Origin: Zygnema cylindricum
Taxonomy: Eukaryota > Streptophyta > Zygnematophyceae > Zygnematales > Zygnemataceae
Reading direction: 5' to 3'
Assembly: GCA_037447655.1 (NCBI GenBank)
Contig: JBBHKE010000436.1
Location: 36,677-100,676, forward strand
DNA: 64,000 bases
Shown piece after piece: positions 18,230 through 30,899 of this stretch. A program made the position numbers and the translations under genes. How positions within the stretch are numbered: the first letter of the stretch is position 1; each line of letters starts with the position of its first letter. Under the pieces are notes generated by a model. That model worked only from the letters and a program-made list of their open reading frames with translations. It ran no database searches and had not been told where the DNA came from.

Positions 18230-20716
18230 ATGGCTTCCTCTTCGGGGGGGGGCATGGGGAAGATGCAATTTTGTTTTTCAGGAATGAAAGACACCATGTC
18301 TCTTTCCCATTTTCGTATGCTTTATGATACAGAAATGCGTGACTTGGCATTTCGTTATCAAGACCGCTTTGACCTTAGGGTCGCTTTTTCTCTCCTCGGC
18401 CGATACCTTCGGGGTTCGGCTCTCACTTCATACACACGGAAGTATGAGAGTATCTGTCAAATGACAGAGCACTCCCCACCCTTTCCAAGACTTCCAGCCG
18501 TTTCTGGCCAGGTAGAAGTTCCCTACCAGGCAGCTGTTCTAGCAGTATTGGACGTTAATGGGGATGAGCTATATCCAACCATCCCCGAGATTCCTCAGTA
18601 GTATGTTGTGGCTGACCGTGCGGCAGTTCCACCTAGACCGGGAGGATTAATTTTTTTACGTGACCCGCTATCGGTCATGTTCGATCTTCTCCAAGATAAA
18701 TACCGGATGCAAAATCCAGATCAGGTTAGGGAGCTGATAAACTTTAAACGTAGGCCAAGTGAGACTACCCTTGCTTTACGAGCTAGAATAGAAACCCTTC
18801 GAGAAGCATTTCCGGACCTTATGTACAATGTAGAGGCTGTCCAAAAATTCGTGGGACATTTTCCTCCTCAATCGAAAATATTCATTCAGACTCATCTCAG
18901 TCAAACATACGGGCTGAAATTTACCTTTGAGCAAGTGGCTTAATATGCGGAAAGGTATAAGATGCAATCGTCGTGGTGGGATGCTCATGACAATCTCGAA
19001 TCTCTAGAAAACCAATTTGACCAATCCCCAACACCTCCGAGGAACCCGTGGCCTCCTAATAGGCCTCGAAAGACGCCGACCATGGGAAATCCGCCATTTA
19101 ATTTCGAAGACCGATTGTGTTTCCGATGTGGAAACACGCGGCAGGATGCCCGCATGTGCCCGGATAAGTCAACCACATGCACCCTTTGCAACCAGAAGGG
19201 ACATTATGTCCACCGTTGCCATGTTAAGGACCCTAATTTCTCATATCAGAACCAGATTCAGAACGGTGGAATTCCTGCCCGTTCTGCCAAGCCGATCACT
19301 CCTCTTACCGAGACAGAGGAAGAGGGGATTTCGCCTAAGATCTCTCGCTGAGAGAGGGAAAAGGCCGAGTTACAAGTCATGATGGCCGCCATGATGAAGG
19401 AACAATTTGCCGCCTTCATGGCCGAAATGAAACCCCAGTTCACGCGGATGGCAAGGACAGTCGTCCACATGCCATCGTTGACTGACCGAATCCTCCGAGA
19501 TTCTACTGTCTAACAACGAGTAGCTACTTTTTATAAGGGCTCCCATGATCACAATCAGGACGGTAAATTCCCGAAATTCCCGTCTTCCACTTTCTTTCAA
19601 GAAAGAACCTCTCTCACCTCTACCTGACACAGCTCCTCCATTGTGGCTGAAGCTCTCACCATTCTGGATACTACCATACATAATGCACATCGAGTCAAAG
19701 AACGGCTAAGCATCATTTCTACAATGATTGATGAACACCCGAGGGCCTCTCCCTTTTCTAATGAGGTTCCCAAAGCCTCTCCCATTGTTGATGAGTTTGC
19801 TGCAGCCGCCGCTTTGAGGGCGTTGCAGCTGAACCGTAGTCTTTCAGTTATTCAACCGGTTACTACGGATGAGTGTCGTGACCTTGATCCTCACATCAGT
19901 TTCTTGGACAATGCTCGAAAGTCCTTCTCCATTAATGGTGTTGCTCCTTCTCTACCTCTCATGGACACCGGAGCCAAACCCGTGATCCTCGAATCCGGAT
20001 TTGCGTTCAAGCTTGGTCTGACAGCAGACAAGCTTCAAGCCACGCCTACTCAGCTTCTCATTTCAACCGGTACCACGGAGCCATTGCTTCGAATCACCAA
20101 GGACCCGCTCACCTTTCGATTCCAAAACGGAACCGAGGGTGAGTCCTTGGAAGTTTCTGTCCGAGCATTGGTCACCAAATGCAACGATTACAAATGCTTA
20201 GTGGGACAAGATGCTATCTTCCGAATCAGTGGGGGAGTGGATATGCATGATCAGACCTTCTCCTATCGTTCCTCTAATTTTCCGGAACGTAAAATGTGCC
20301 TCCCTCTTGTCTCGGCTCGCAAACCGTTGCCGACTATGGCACATTTGGCTTCCACTCTCCCTGCATTTTCCAGTATCGACCTTAGGGAAGACAATTGCGA
20401 CTCTCTTTTCCCAGAAAGGATCATTCCAGCCAACCCACCTTTGCGAGATGGTTTCACTGAGCCCGATTTTCTCATCGACTCGCATTATCTCTTGGATAGA
20501 ATCAACACCAAGGTCTCTCCACACATTTTCCATGTGGTGGACATCGATACTAACGGGATGTTGTGGTTGCAGGGGGTTTATACATGTACACGTGGTGATC
20601 AAGGGTTCCACATGGAGTGCCTCTCTCCTCTATTATTGATCAACAGGGTTGATCATTGCAGCCTCCATATCTTTTCCGAGCCCTTAGTTGTGGTGACCAG
20701 CTCCTCTACAGGCTAA
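18230..20716 (+). pseudogene. gag-protease polyprotein frame with nonsense mutations only
   Basis: One reading frame runs 2.5 kb from ATG 18230 to 20716 and is cut only by five stops (18599, 18941, 19349, 19511 and about 19625); no frameshift is seen. The gag part has FRMLYDTEMRDLAFRYQDRF and PSETTLALRARIETLREAF. Two zinc knuckles follow at about 19117-19224 (CFRCGNTRQDARMCP and CTLCNQKGHYVHRC). The C-terminal part is an aspartic protease: LPLMDTGAKPVILESGF holds the catalytic DTGA (near 19960), and CLVGQDAIF comes later. No RT, RNase H or integrase follows before the polypurine-like tract. A gag-pol relative in trans would be needed for movement. Confidence 0.85.
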
Positions 20717-20720
20717 GGAG

Positions 20721-20731
20721 TTGGGGGGAGG
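20721..20731 (+). other. Polypurine-like tract before the 3' LTR
   Basis: TTGGGGGGAGG directly precedes Y copy 1 (AATTATTGGG), the position expected for plus-strand priming if the LTR is the YX unit. The LTR would then lack the usual TG...CA ends. Confidence 0.55.
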
Positions 20732-22103
20732 AATTATTGGGTCCACTCACTGTAGGGGAGTATTCTTCCCCTTCTCTCTTTCCACTTCACTCTAGGGGAG
20801 TATTCTTCCCCTTCTCTCTTTGGGTCATTTTCACCTTTTTCGTTCTCATGGTGTATATAATTTTTATCTTTTCATATTTATTTTCGCTGGTGCATATGTT
20901 GGTTAGCATGACTTTGCTGGTTGTGATGCATGTTCGCTTGTTTGCCTCTCATGCACGACAGCTGTCATGCCGCATCGTGTGGGTTGCCCGCGCGCACGAT
21001 ATCATGTTCGCACGCGCGATATTCGTCGTGCGCGCACGATATAATGCAAGCACGCGTTGTTTTTCGGATGCACGCGCGATATTTCGCACGCACGCGCATT
21101 ATCTTGCATGCACGCACGATTTTATGCATGCACGTATGTTTTTATGTTGTTTCCTCGCACATGCAATTTCACGTCGATTCATTTATTTTCACGATTGGTT
21201 GTATGGTACTAATTTTGTGCGATACCTTTCATTTCGTGCGTAGGTACACAATTTTCGAAGTATGGACGCGATTTATTGTTCGAACGACGCATTGTGATTT
21301 TCGGGAATATTTTCGTGCGATATGTTTTGTTTCGTGCAGTATTTATCATTTCGTGCGTATGCACGCGATTTCGGAAGTATCGTTTGGAGGCGAATCGCGA
21401 TTTCCGAGCGACGGTTCGATATATCAATTTATTTAAGTCGCGAACCCATGTAGGTGCGCGCATACATGTAGTTAGGGTGGGTTTTTACCCTCGGACATTG
21501 GATTTTGTCAAGCGTACGGCAGACAATGTTGGCCGCCTATTGGCCAACATCTTAAGTTGTTTCATGCATGTAAAGTAGACTAGACATAGGCTAATTTTGC
21601 TTAGGCCTAGCGTAGCTCTTACTTAGCCTAATTCTTAGACTTAGAGAATTTAGCTTTTGGACAAGAATTTTCTCTTGGCAGCGGAGCTTTTCTCTTGCTC
21701 TCTCGCTCACCGATTGCTCATGATTTCTCTTTCTTATTGCTAGTTAGCTATAGTGGCTAGATAGGTTAAGAATATTTACCTTTGTTTCTTCCTCGCTTTT
21801 AATCCACACGGCTTCGGCCAAGTCTGGAAGATTTCCCTCCAAATTTGTCTTTTTGGCGATTGGTGGAGTGGGGCATCTTCTTTCAAGCAGCGCCGTTTTC
21901 CGGATAGCTGGACGGTGTTTTTGAGTGTATTTATTTGTGTGGCATTTCGGTTTTCTTGGGAAAGTGTCATTTTTGGTTAATTCCGATTTTCTTCGTTTTG
22001 GTTGGAAGTGATTATTTTGCTTCGTTGCTTTCCTTTGAGATAACTCTTTTAGAGAATACATGGAAGACCCGAGATCTTAGTGGCTACCTCGTGGCTTAGT
22101 ATT
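20732..22103 (+). repeat. LTR unit YX, copy 1
   Basis: 1372 bp. Y carries a tandem duplication of a TAGGGGAGTATTCTTCCCCT block (about 20753-20825). The Y-X junction reads GACAGC then TGTCAT, the exact sequence at which the whole array is opened at its two ends. Confidence 0.85.
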
Positions 22104-23478
22104 AATTATTGGGTCCACTCATAGTAGGGGAGAATTCTCCCCCTTCTCTCTTTCCACTTCAATCTAGGGGAGTATTCTTCCCCTTCTCTCTTTGGGTCAT
22201 TTTCACCTTTATTCCTTCTCATGGTGTATATAATTTTTGTCTTTTCATATTTATTTTTGCTGGTACATATGTTGGTTAGCATGACTCTGCTGGTTGTAAT
22301 TCATGTTCGATTGCTTGCCTCTCATGCACGATAGCTCTTATGCCGCATCGTGTCGCTTGCCCGCACGCACGATATCATACCCGCACGCGCGATATTTGTC
22401 GTGCACGCGCGATATTTGTCGTGTACGCACGATGTAATGCTTGCACGCGCAGTATTTCGAATGCACGCGCGATATTTTGCACGCACGCGCGGTATTTTGC
22501 ATGCACGCACGATTTTATGCATGCACGCACGTTTTCATGTTGTTTCGTCGCACATGCGATTTCACGTCGATTCATTTATTTTCACGTTTGGCTGTATAGT
22601 ACTAATTTCTTGCGATACCTTTCATTTCGTGCGTAGGTACACGATTTTCAAAGTATAGACGCAATATATCAATTGGGCGACGCATCGCGATTTCTGGGAA
22701 TATTTCATACGATAGTTTCGTTTCGTGCAGTATTTATCATTTCGTGCGTATGCACGCGATTTCGGGAGTATCGACGCGAAGTATCTTTTGGAGGCGTATC
22801 GCATTTTTGAGCAACGCTTCGATACGTCTATTTATTTAAGTCGCGAACCCATGTAGGTTCGCGCATACATGTAGTTAGCGAGGGTTTTTACCCTTAGACA
22901 GTGGATTTACAAACATCTTAAGTATTTTCATGCATCTAAAGTAAACTACACGTAGGCTAATTTTGCTTAGGCCTAGCGTAGCTCCAACTTAGCCTAATTC
23001 TCAAACTTATAGAATTAGCTTTTGGAAAAGAATTTTCTCTTGGCAACGGAGCTTTTCTCTTGCTTTCTCTCTCACCGATTGCCCATGTTTTCTTTCTTAT
23101 TGCTAGTTAGCTATAGTGGCTAGATAGGTTAAGAATATTTGCCTTTGTTTCTGCCTCGTTTTTAATCCACACGGCTTCGGCTAAGTCCGGAAGGTTTCCC
23201 TCCAAATTTGTCTTTTTGGCGATTGGTGGAGTGGAAGCTTAAGGGGTGGCATCTTTTGTCAAGCTGCGCTGTTCTTCGGACAGCTGGACGGTTTGTTTGC
23301 GTGTATTTATGTGTGTGGTATTTCGGTTTTCTTGGGAAAGTGTCATTTTTGGTTATTTCCGATTTTCTTGGTTTTGGTTGGAAGTGATTATTTTGGTTTG
23401 TTGTTTTCCTTTGAGATAACTCTTGTAGAGAATACGTGGAAGACTCGAGAGCCTAGTGGCTAACTCGTGGCTTAGTAT
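22104..23478 (+). repeat. LTR unit YX, copy 2
   Basis: 1375 bp, joined directly to copy 1 without internal sequence. It is moderately diverged from copy 1 (for example GATAGCTCTTATGCC instead of GACAGCTGTCATGCC). Confidence 0.85.
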
Positions 23479-23710
23479 AATTATTGGGTCTACTCGTTGT
23501 ATGGGAGTATTCTTCCCCATTTCTATTTTCACTTCACTATAGGGGAGTATTCTTCCCCTTCACTCTTTGGGTCATTTTCACCTTTATTCCTTCTCATGAT
23601 ATATATAATTTTTGTCTTTTCATATTTATTTTTGCTGGTACATTGGTTGGTTAGCATGACTCTGATGTTTGTGATGCATATTCGCTTGCTTGCCTCTCAT
23701 GCACGACAGC
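23479..23710 (+). repeat. LTR segment Y, terminal copy
   Basis: It matches Y over 232 bp and ends at CACGACAGC, after which unrelated sequence begins. Confidence 0.85.
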
Positions 23711-24694
23711 ACAAAAAATACATGAAAAGTTCGTAAAAAAATGAAATTGATGGTCAATACCTTTGGGGAATTGCCTACAGCAATTTGAGAGAAGAACGAA
23801 CGTCGTTTTTCAAAGAAAAACCGAAAACAAACTTCCTTTGACCAATGTCGTATGTATAATCGCCGGAAGAAAAGTAGGTAACGACAGCAATGCATCACAT
23901 CAGCCATGATATTAATAAGGTATGATGGAAAAATATGTTACATTATTTTTTAAATGTTTAAGTGTTTTTGTCATTTTAATTATATCAATTAAGTTTTTAT
24001 TTTCTGTTTTTATATATTTTTTCAATTATTTTTTCTGATGTTTGTTTTTTCTTTTGTTTAATGTTCGTAATGTTCGTATAAGCCAAAACGTCTTTATAGT
24101 TTTAGATTAAATTTATTTTTTTCTTACAGAAGTAGATTGTTAGTTCGTGATTTCTTTTTAAGAGTTTCAATTTATGGGTTTTCAACCTTCATTTTTATTT
24201 ATATCACCAATTGTAACACAAAACTAACAAAAACACAAATTTTGTAAGCTAATTTAGAAAAATATTTATTTAGTTTCGGTTACATTTCATACCTTCAACA
24301 TTTTTCCTGTCTCTCTCTTCACCTATCTCTTTCATCACGAAATTTTAAATGGTCGATATAGATTTCCCAACGAAACGAACCACACATCCATGTAGCATTA
24401 TTGCACGCATAGCTATTTCACATCCTCAACAACAGCCCGTTCTCGCAATTATCGAAGAAAAAAACAAAAACAATAGCAATGCGGTCGATCTTAAAAAACT
24501 AGAGAGGATGAGAGGTCCTCTTTCCGAACCATTAGAGCTTGAATTTGACTTAAAACCGTTAAATAGTTACAATAGTAAAACAAAGAAGATTACGAGCCAT
24601 CCGAACACTTTTCGCAAAAACCGATCGTCGATGTAGCGAATCCATCGGAAATATCTAATTTTTCATAACATACCATGAAAGGCGATTTAAAGAT
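23711..24694. other. AT-rich stretch without recognised gene
   Basis: It lies between the permuted array and the recognisable end of the inverted relative. A 95-codon + strand ORF at 24349-24636 matches nothing I know. On the minus strand this may be the rest of the decayed gag of the neighbouring copy, but I cannot support that by motif. Confidence 0.4.
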
Positions 24695-25304
24695 CTACAA
24701 AAGACAAGAGGAAGCCTCGACGGAAAACGATAAATATTCTCTTAAAGTCTCCATCGGAAGACGTAAAGCAGAGGCGCTTTCACCAAGTTTACGTGTGAAA
24801 TTTACAATTCTTTCACTTGATCGGGGTTTTGCATTCCAAACTCGGCTTCTAAAAAATCGAAAAAAATCAGAAAGTGGATCTCGAAATAGAATTCTCATGC
24901 TTGGTCGTGCTAGGACAGCAACACGAGCGGCCACGGCATATTGGTGAGAATTTTCTAGGACTCCGTGAATAAAGACATTTACATGGGCATCTAAAACCTC
25001 GGGAAAAGCGGCTTCGTATAGATATCCGCTAGACCTATGACCTCTAGTTTACTAGCAATAAGAGGGAAAAAAATTGTCATAGCAAGTATAGCATCATACT
25101 TGCGGGAATACAATAGAAGAGCTGACCCTCTAAGGTACCGAGAGTGAATGTTATACGAATATCAAATCGATCTTGATAACGAAATGCCAAGTCACGCATT
25201 TCGGTATCATAAAGCATACGAAAATGAGATAAAGACATGGTGTCTTTCATTCCCGAAAAGCAAATTTGCATTTTCCCCATGCCCCCCTCTAAAAAAGAAG
25301 CCAT
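24695..25304 (-). pseudogene. gag remnant of the inverted relative
   Basis: The 25304-25140 segment reads KMQICFSGMKDTMSLSHFRM and FRYQDRFDIR, nearly the same as the gag start at 18260-18380. The 24934-24695 segment reads ILFRDPLSDFFRFF, RIVNFTRKLGESASALRL and METLREYL, aligning with LIFLRDPLSVMFDLL and ETTLALRARIETLREAF of the + copy. Between and beyond them the frame is broken. No zinc knuckle or protease is recognisable. Confidence 0.75.
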
Positions 25305-27950
25305 GTCGTCAAATAAAAATGCGCCGGTGGTTCCAAATTTGGACTAACCGAAACTGAAATCTGAGAGGATGAGCAAAGATTTTTTGTGAAAAGTCTCTTT
25401 CGGTTCTATCTAGGTATGATATAGAAAAAACCAAAGATAAAAATGAGACTGTGGTCAATACTGACCGAACTGACAGATATTTAGGGGCGGCAACCGAAAT
25501 TGGTGCGTCCGTAGACTCGACGAAACTAGAAAGATCTAACTGCGGTGGACGAAAAATTCTCCCGCCGCGGGTAGATCCGAATTGTTAACGTAAGTTACCC
25601 CTATCCGTGAGCATAAACGAAGAGAAAACCATCGATTATGATTAGAAATTTCGGAACGATCTAACCGAATTGCGTGTAATGACAGGCCAATCTACACAAA
25701 ACAAGTGAACACGAAGTATCTAGCAAGACCCGGTGGTCAGATCTAGTAGAAAGTCGGAATACCAAAACCTCTACGCTGCACACAATAGGGCAAAGCCGAA
25801 GGGCCAAATATATAAAAACAAACAGAGAACTATCCAAACACCTTCTGGTGCAGATCTACAGCGACACAGACAAACTAATTAGTGTCACCTACGGCAAAAT
25901 CTATGAAACAAAATCCAATCCAAATAGTTAGAAGAAAACCTCAAGGCCACTTACGGCCAGATTACATGCAAAGAAAGCAAGAAAAATGCAAATGCTCAAA
26001 AAAGAAGTTCGTAATAGTTACAATCCACACCGAACCCCTTCACGGGTGTCCAAATTACAAACAAATGCTCTTGCACCCGCAAAGCATCTTGATACTTAGA
26101 GAAAACCTTTAATATTCAAGTGATTATCGAAAGTGAGCCACGGCTAATCGTCATTCAGACTTTACAGAGCGCCAAAGCGTGATTCCGCACCACACTCTGA
26201 AAAACCGTGCCCAAAACCACAACTGAACACCTAGACAATTAATATCCTGCCAAGGTAAGCGTATCAGCGCTATGCCACGCTATACCCAACTATAAAACAA
26301 TGATAATTATATGTTAAAATTCGTGCAGCTCTCATATATTGAAAACATTTTTTTATTTTGCTAAGTTTTTTAAAAGATTAAATTTGGAATGGGAAAAAAA
26401 AAATATCAAATCTATCACAAACTAAATATCAACTAGCTAGCAAAAGAATTTGAAACAAGAGAAAAAGACATAATGAATATTGAGCACACTTTAAGGTGAG
26501 ACACACATTAAGGTGGAATTAAGCAAAAACGGATTCCTAAACCATAAATCCACGCTTTAAAAATCAAAAATCTAAGACGAAGAATTGGTAAAATGCTGAC
26601 CTAAGGTTAGGGATTCAAAAAAATAAACCATAAATCCATACAAACCCTAAATTTGCGCCCCAGACCCTAAATATGTAGCATACCCTAATTCCGCAAATTA
26701 ACTCTAAAATCTGACCCAAATTCAGACATCAATCTGCTGACCCAAATTCAGACCTAAATCTGCATCCCAGAAAAAAAAGTGGTAACAAGATAGGAGACAA
26801 AAATTCAAGCAAGAAAGAAAAAAACAAAAAACAAAAACAAAATGTGTTTTTTAAGTAAAATTTATAAATTTAATTATTTTTATAACATTTTTTTTTCAAA
26901 GCAAAACTGAAAGCGAAAGCAAAAATGGAGAGAAAGTAGGAAGAATCCTCGTATAAAGATAAAGACGGATCTAAAAGAAAAAACCAAATAAAAAATAGCA
27001 AGAAGAAAATTTAGAAATGAAAAGATGGATTTTATATTAAAAATTATGTATTTTTATATTTTTTTTTCCTTTAGTTTTTTGTTCTCACACCAAACTGAGA
27101 AGCAAAACTGAAAATGAAAGGTAATTTGGAAAAAAAATAGAAAAACCAACCAAGAAACAATACTGAAAATGAAAGGTGATACATTGTTTTATAAAATAAT
27201 ATTTATATTTTTAATAATTTATTTTAAAAAAAATTGACTTTTTAGAAAAGTTTTTTCGAACAAAAATACTAAGCCGCGAGGTATCCACTAGTCTCTCGAG
27301 TCTCTATCGTATTCTCTACAAGAGTTATCTCAAAGAGGCAACAAAACAAATAAACAATTTCAACCCAACAAGGAAAATTCCCAAATTCCGGTCAAAATCC
27401 ACTTTCCCACTCCCAACCGAAATGCAAACAAAACAAACAGAAACACTCCAAACGAGGCACAGCGGGATCTACATGCCTCTCCACACGAACTTCACACCAC
27501 CATTTCCAAAATAATAACACAAGTTGGAGGGAAACCTTCCAGACTTGGCTTTGAGTCGTGTGGATTAAAGAGCGTGGGCAAAAATACAACAAAAAATAGT
27601 TTAGAAATACAACATAAAATAGACCTAGTCTATCCAGCCTCTACAGCTAGTTAGCAATAAAAGAGAGAAACGTGAGCAATCGGTGAGAGAGAGCAAGAGA
27701 GAAGCTCAGGCGCCAAGAGAAAATTCTTGTCTGAAAACTAAAATTATCTAAGTCTAAGAATTAGTCTAAGTATGAGCTACGCTAGGCCTAAGCGAAACTA
27801 GCCTATCTCTAGGCTACTTTACATGCATGAAACTAATTAAGATGTTGGCCAATATGCATACAACATCATCTGCCATACGCCGAACAAAATCCACTGTCCG
27901 AGGGTAAAAACCCTCCATAACTACATGTACGCGCGAACCTACATGCAAAC
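24695..27950 (-). mobile_element. Inverted, decayed relative of the gag-protease element
   Basis: Read on the minus strand: the end of LTR segment X (27950 down to about 27275, ending CTTAGTATT), the same T-rich leader with teloboxes, the block around a GTTAGGTATAGCGTGGCATAGCG-like sequence (near 26290, matching 17230), and the gag start (25304). Its LTR is truncated on the outer side and its gag fades out near 24695. It faces the intact array head to head. Confidence 0.8.
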
Positions 27951-28599
27951 GTTTGATATTTCTTTCCAACGTCCCAACTTTTCCTACTTGGTTTTTGATA
28001 TTGGGGGAAAATAGAGGGTCAAACTATGCGTACATCCGTCATTTCCAACCTAACGACCAACGATTTACGTGGATTGTTTGAGAAAGTTATGGCTTTTTCA
28101 TTGATGTGCCGAAATTGCTTCGACTTAACCATCCATATGACCCTCGATTATTCACTGTCCTTCGGAAATCTCGGTCAACTCCTGAATTAAAAGAGTTGAG
28201 AAAGACACGCGATAAAATTTTGCACAAATTTCACAATGTTGTAGTAAATTGCGTTTTTTCATAAGTAGTGTCGGTAGTGGTGTTGGTGTACCTCTTTGAC
28301 CCCCTTACCGGAGGTAAAGGATCTTTCACGTCTAATTGTGGAGCTTAGTTGGCAAGTTGTGGAACAACAACATTAATTGAGAATACATCGGCGAATAGTG
28401 GCAACTCTCACACGATTAATGTAAAAAAAATAAAAAATATGTACGAGTGATGACTTTTAGCGTGCAAGTCGGTGAAAAAGTTGACCGGCTGGTAAGCTTT
28501 TCTTTATGCCTAAACTTCTAAACCATTATTGGTATTTTTTTGTGTGATTGTTAGTTCATAATAATAGTTCATTATAATATTTTTTGCTAGTTCAACAAT
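27951..28599. other. Unassigned stretch
   Basis: A short open segment on the + strand (about 28103-28240) has a composition like coding DNA (FFIDVPKLLRLNHPYDPRLF) but I do not recognise it. It may be the remains of another element lying between the two dead transposons. Confidence 0.35.
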
Positions 28600-29014
28600 T
28601 ATAAAATATTATGAAACAGACATTGAACCAACGACGACGGTGTTTGAACGATAGTTCAGTGACGACAGAATATCATCCCTGAATTGACAAGGACATACTG
28701 TCGAAGCTGAACTACGTCGACAAATTGTCGTAGCTGAATATTGAAATACACAGCACCGTCGCTAAAATTTGACGACAATTTCTCATCGTGCTTCAGCGAC
28801 GACATAATATCATGGTTGGATTGGCCATGTCATATTGTCAAAGTTGAACTAACGTCAACAAATTGTCGTCGCTGAGCTGACATAAACATTGTGGAGTCAT
28901 GTAATACTGATTGTTTTAATATTCTTTCTCATGTTATTTACTACCGCCATCTTTTATATGTTTTTTTTTTTAATTCTTCTTCTCCTCATCTACAAAGGAT
29001 CAAAAAACAAAGAG

Positions 29015-30760
29015 AAAATGGGTCGAAAGGGTGGTTATAGTAAGAGATATAAAAGATACGACAAATACTTTATCTACGACGAGCTCAAAATGTTGCGGTA
29101 ATGAAAGCGTTACTTGGTAGGGGAAGGAAAGAAATGGCATGGTTGACCGTTGTTCACCAAAAATTACTCAAAGATTTTTATCGATTCAAAAAAACGGGTA
29201 TGAAACTTTCTATGAGAATTGTACAACAAATGGCATACGACATCATGCGCCGGAGTCTTTTGACAAATTCGGACGTGAAAATAATTCATAGATTACAAAA
29301 AAAAAGGTCTAAAGGTTTTATGGGAAACATGACATCGTCACCCGTGCCCGAACAGGCAAATCACAATGCAGTCCTGATAAAGAGAAGCACGTTGAAAAAA
29401 CTGTGGCGTATCACTTGTGGGTACCAAAAAAAGACTTCTTTTCGGGTAAAGCTTGTACTTTATTGCCATCTATGTTATTGTAATGTTTTTTTTTTCGACT
29501 TTTGTGTTTTTATCGCACTTAATGTACTTGGTTTCGTTACTCATTTTTTTTTTATTGTCGTTGTCTTCATTGTGTGGACTAGGTGAGTTTGACGAAAATT
29601 TAGTCGAGAATATAGATAAAACCCACTTAATATTGAATATGGATAATAAGAAGACATTAGGCTTCCGTGGCGACGAAGTCGTGAATTACTTGGGCGTTGC
29701 GGGTGGAGGCTATATGGCTTTGATGGTGCGTCTCGCCGGAGGGGTGAATGCACGGATTAAATCACCCATGGTTATTCTCATAGACCATTGTAGAAGTTCC
29801 TAATTCGAAATCTTCGCGACGATATTTTAAGTATATATCATCTTGTTAGTTTGTTTTTGGTTTGAATCGTTTGATTTTTTATATTACTTTGACTTATTGC
29901 ATTACGTGCTTCATTCCATTATTTTCATGTATGTTTCTTTAAAAAAACAAAAAATATCACCTGCCCTTTTTTTCCCTCTCTGCTTCATCTCCCTCCTCAC
30001 TTTTCCCTATCTCCATCATCTCTTTCCCTCTCTAATCTCCCATCTCTCTCTTCTCTTTCACTCTCTTTTCCCCTCTCCCCATCTTATTTTTCCTCTCTCC
30101 CTTTCCTCTTACCCATCTCTCTCCTTCTCTCCCTCCTCTCTCATATTCCCCCACTCCCTTCCACTATATTTTCCCCTGTCTCTGCTCTCCCTCCTTCCCA
30201 TCTTGTCCATTCTTCTCCCTTCATCTTTTTCATCCCCTTTCTCTCTTTTTCCCTCCAACGTGTTTTTTATTCTTATGGTTTTTTTTTTAATATAACCAAT
30301 AACAAGTGTGTGTTATCGCAGCGGTTCGAAAAAATAGAACGACAAGAGAGTCTTCCCCCAATGGTTAGAGGACCGGAGATCGTATGAAGTCGATCCCTAT
30401 GGCGAAAAAAAATACTGTTTCTTGATAATTGCGGGGGACATAATATGTTTGAGGAGCTAAACCGCGTTTTGGTTGCCAAAAATACGATTTTACACTTCTT
30501 TCGACCATGTGCTACTCACTGGGTGCAACTGGTAGATTCCTTCGTCATATAAAAAAAAAAGGTTCGGAGTAGTAAGTGGGAAAGTTGAAGATGTTTTCCG
30601 TTCGAAAAAAACAATGGTCAGAACTAGAGAAAAGGTTTTTTCTTGAATTGGCTAGGGACACGATGCGAAAAGTTAACTCTAAGAATGACAAGGATGGGAT
30701 GGGATATGCGAGAAAAGTTATGATACAATTTGGGTTATCATTGAAGGATGGGAAATAAGA
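29015..30760 (+). pseudogene. pogo/Tigger-like DDE_1 transposase, with two putative introns
   Basis: The N-terminal half (29101-29440) is helical and basic. HVEKTVAYHLWVP then leads to a possible GT-AG intron (about 29444-29582, ending ACTAG). The core resumes with ENIDKTHLILNMDNKKTLGF, the DDE_1 block holding the first catalytic Asp, and RLAGG...SPMVILID. After a gap rich in pyrimidines (about 29830-30308), VCYRSGSKK, QWLEDRRSYEVDPYG, a one-base frameshift, and DNCGGHN follow; the last is the second catalytic Asp block. FFRPCATHWVQLVDSFVI follows (the P-x-x-T...Q-x-x-D region). Stops and frame changes make it inactive. Confidence 0.75.
29968..30262 (+). repeat. Polypyrimidine tract of about 300 bp
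   Basis: Almost pure C and T (CTCTCCCT-type) sequence inside the putative second intron or insertion of the pogo-like transposase. The open frame across it is only a composition effect. Confidence 0.85.
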
Positions 30761-30899
30761 GGAGGGGATGCTTACAAAACAGTTCCAATGTATCATCGAA
30801 AAACATCGAAACCATTTCGACGGCGAGGAAGTGTCACCTCTCTTAGAAACGACACGAGAATTTCTCAAAAAAATTCAAGATGTCGGTACACAACAAGAC

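Larger units (their letters stand above)
15176..23710 (+). mobile_element. gag-protease LTR element with circularly permuted, tandem LTR segments
   Basis: Two repeat segments, X (about 1.1 kb, starting TGTCATGCC and ending CTTAGTATT) and Y (231 bp, starting AATTATTGGG and ending CACGACAGC), occur in the order X, internal region, YX, YX, Y. X copies: 15176-16280, 20963-22103, 22336-23478. Y copies: 20732-20962, 22104-22335, 23479-23710. The structure starts precisely where it ends within the YX unit. The internal part (16281-20731) encodes gag and protease only. Confidence 0.8.

Noticed and set aside
29843-30295. 150-codon ORF rich in Ser, Leu, Pro and Phe
   Set aside because: It is the translation of a polypyrimidine tract.
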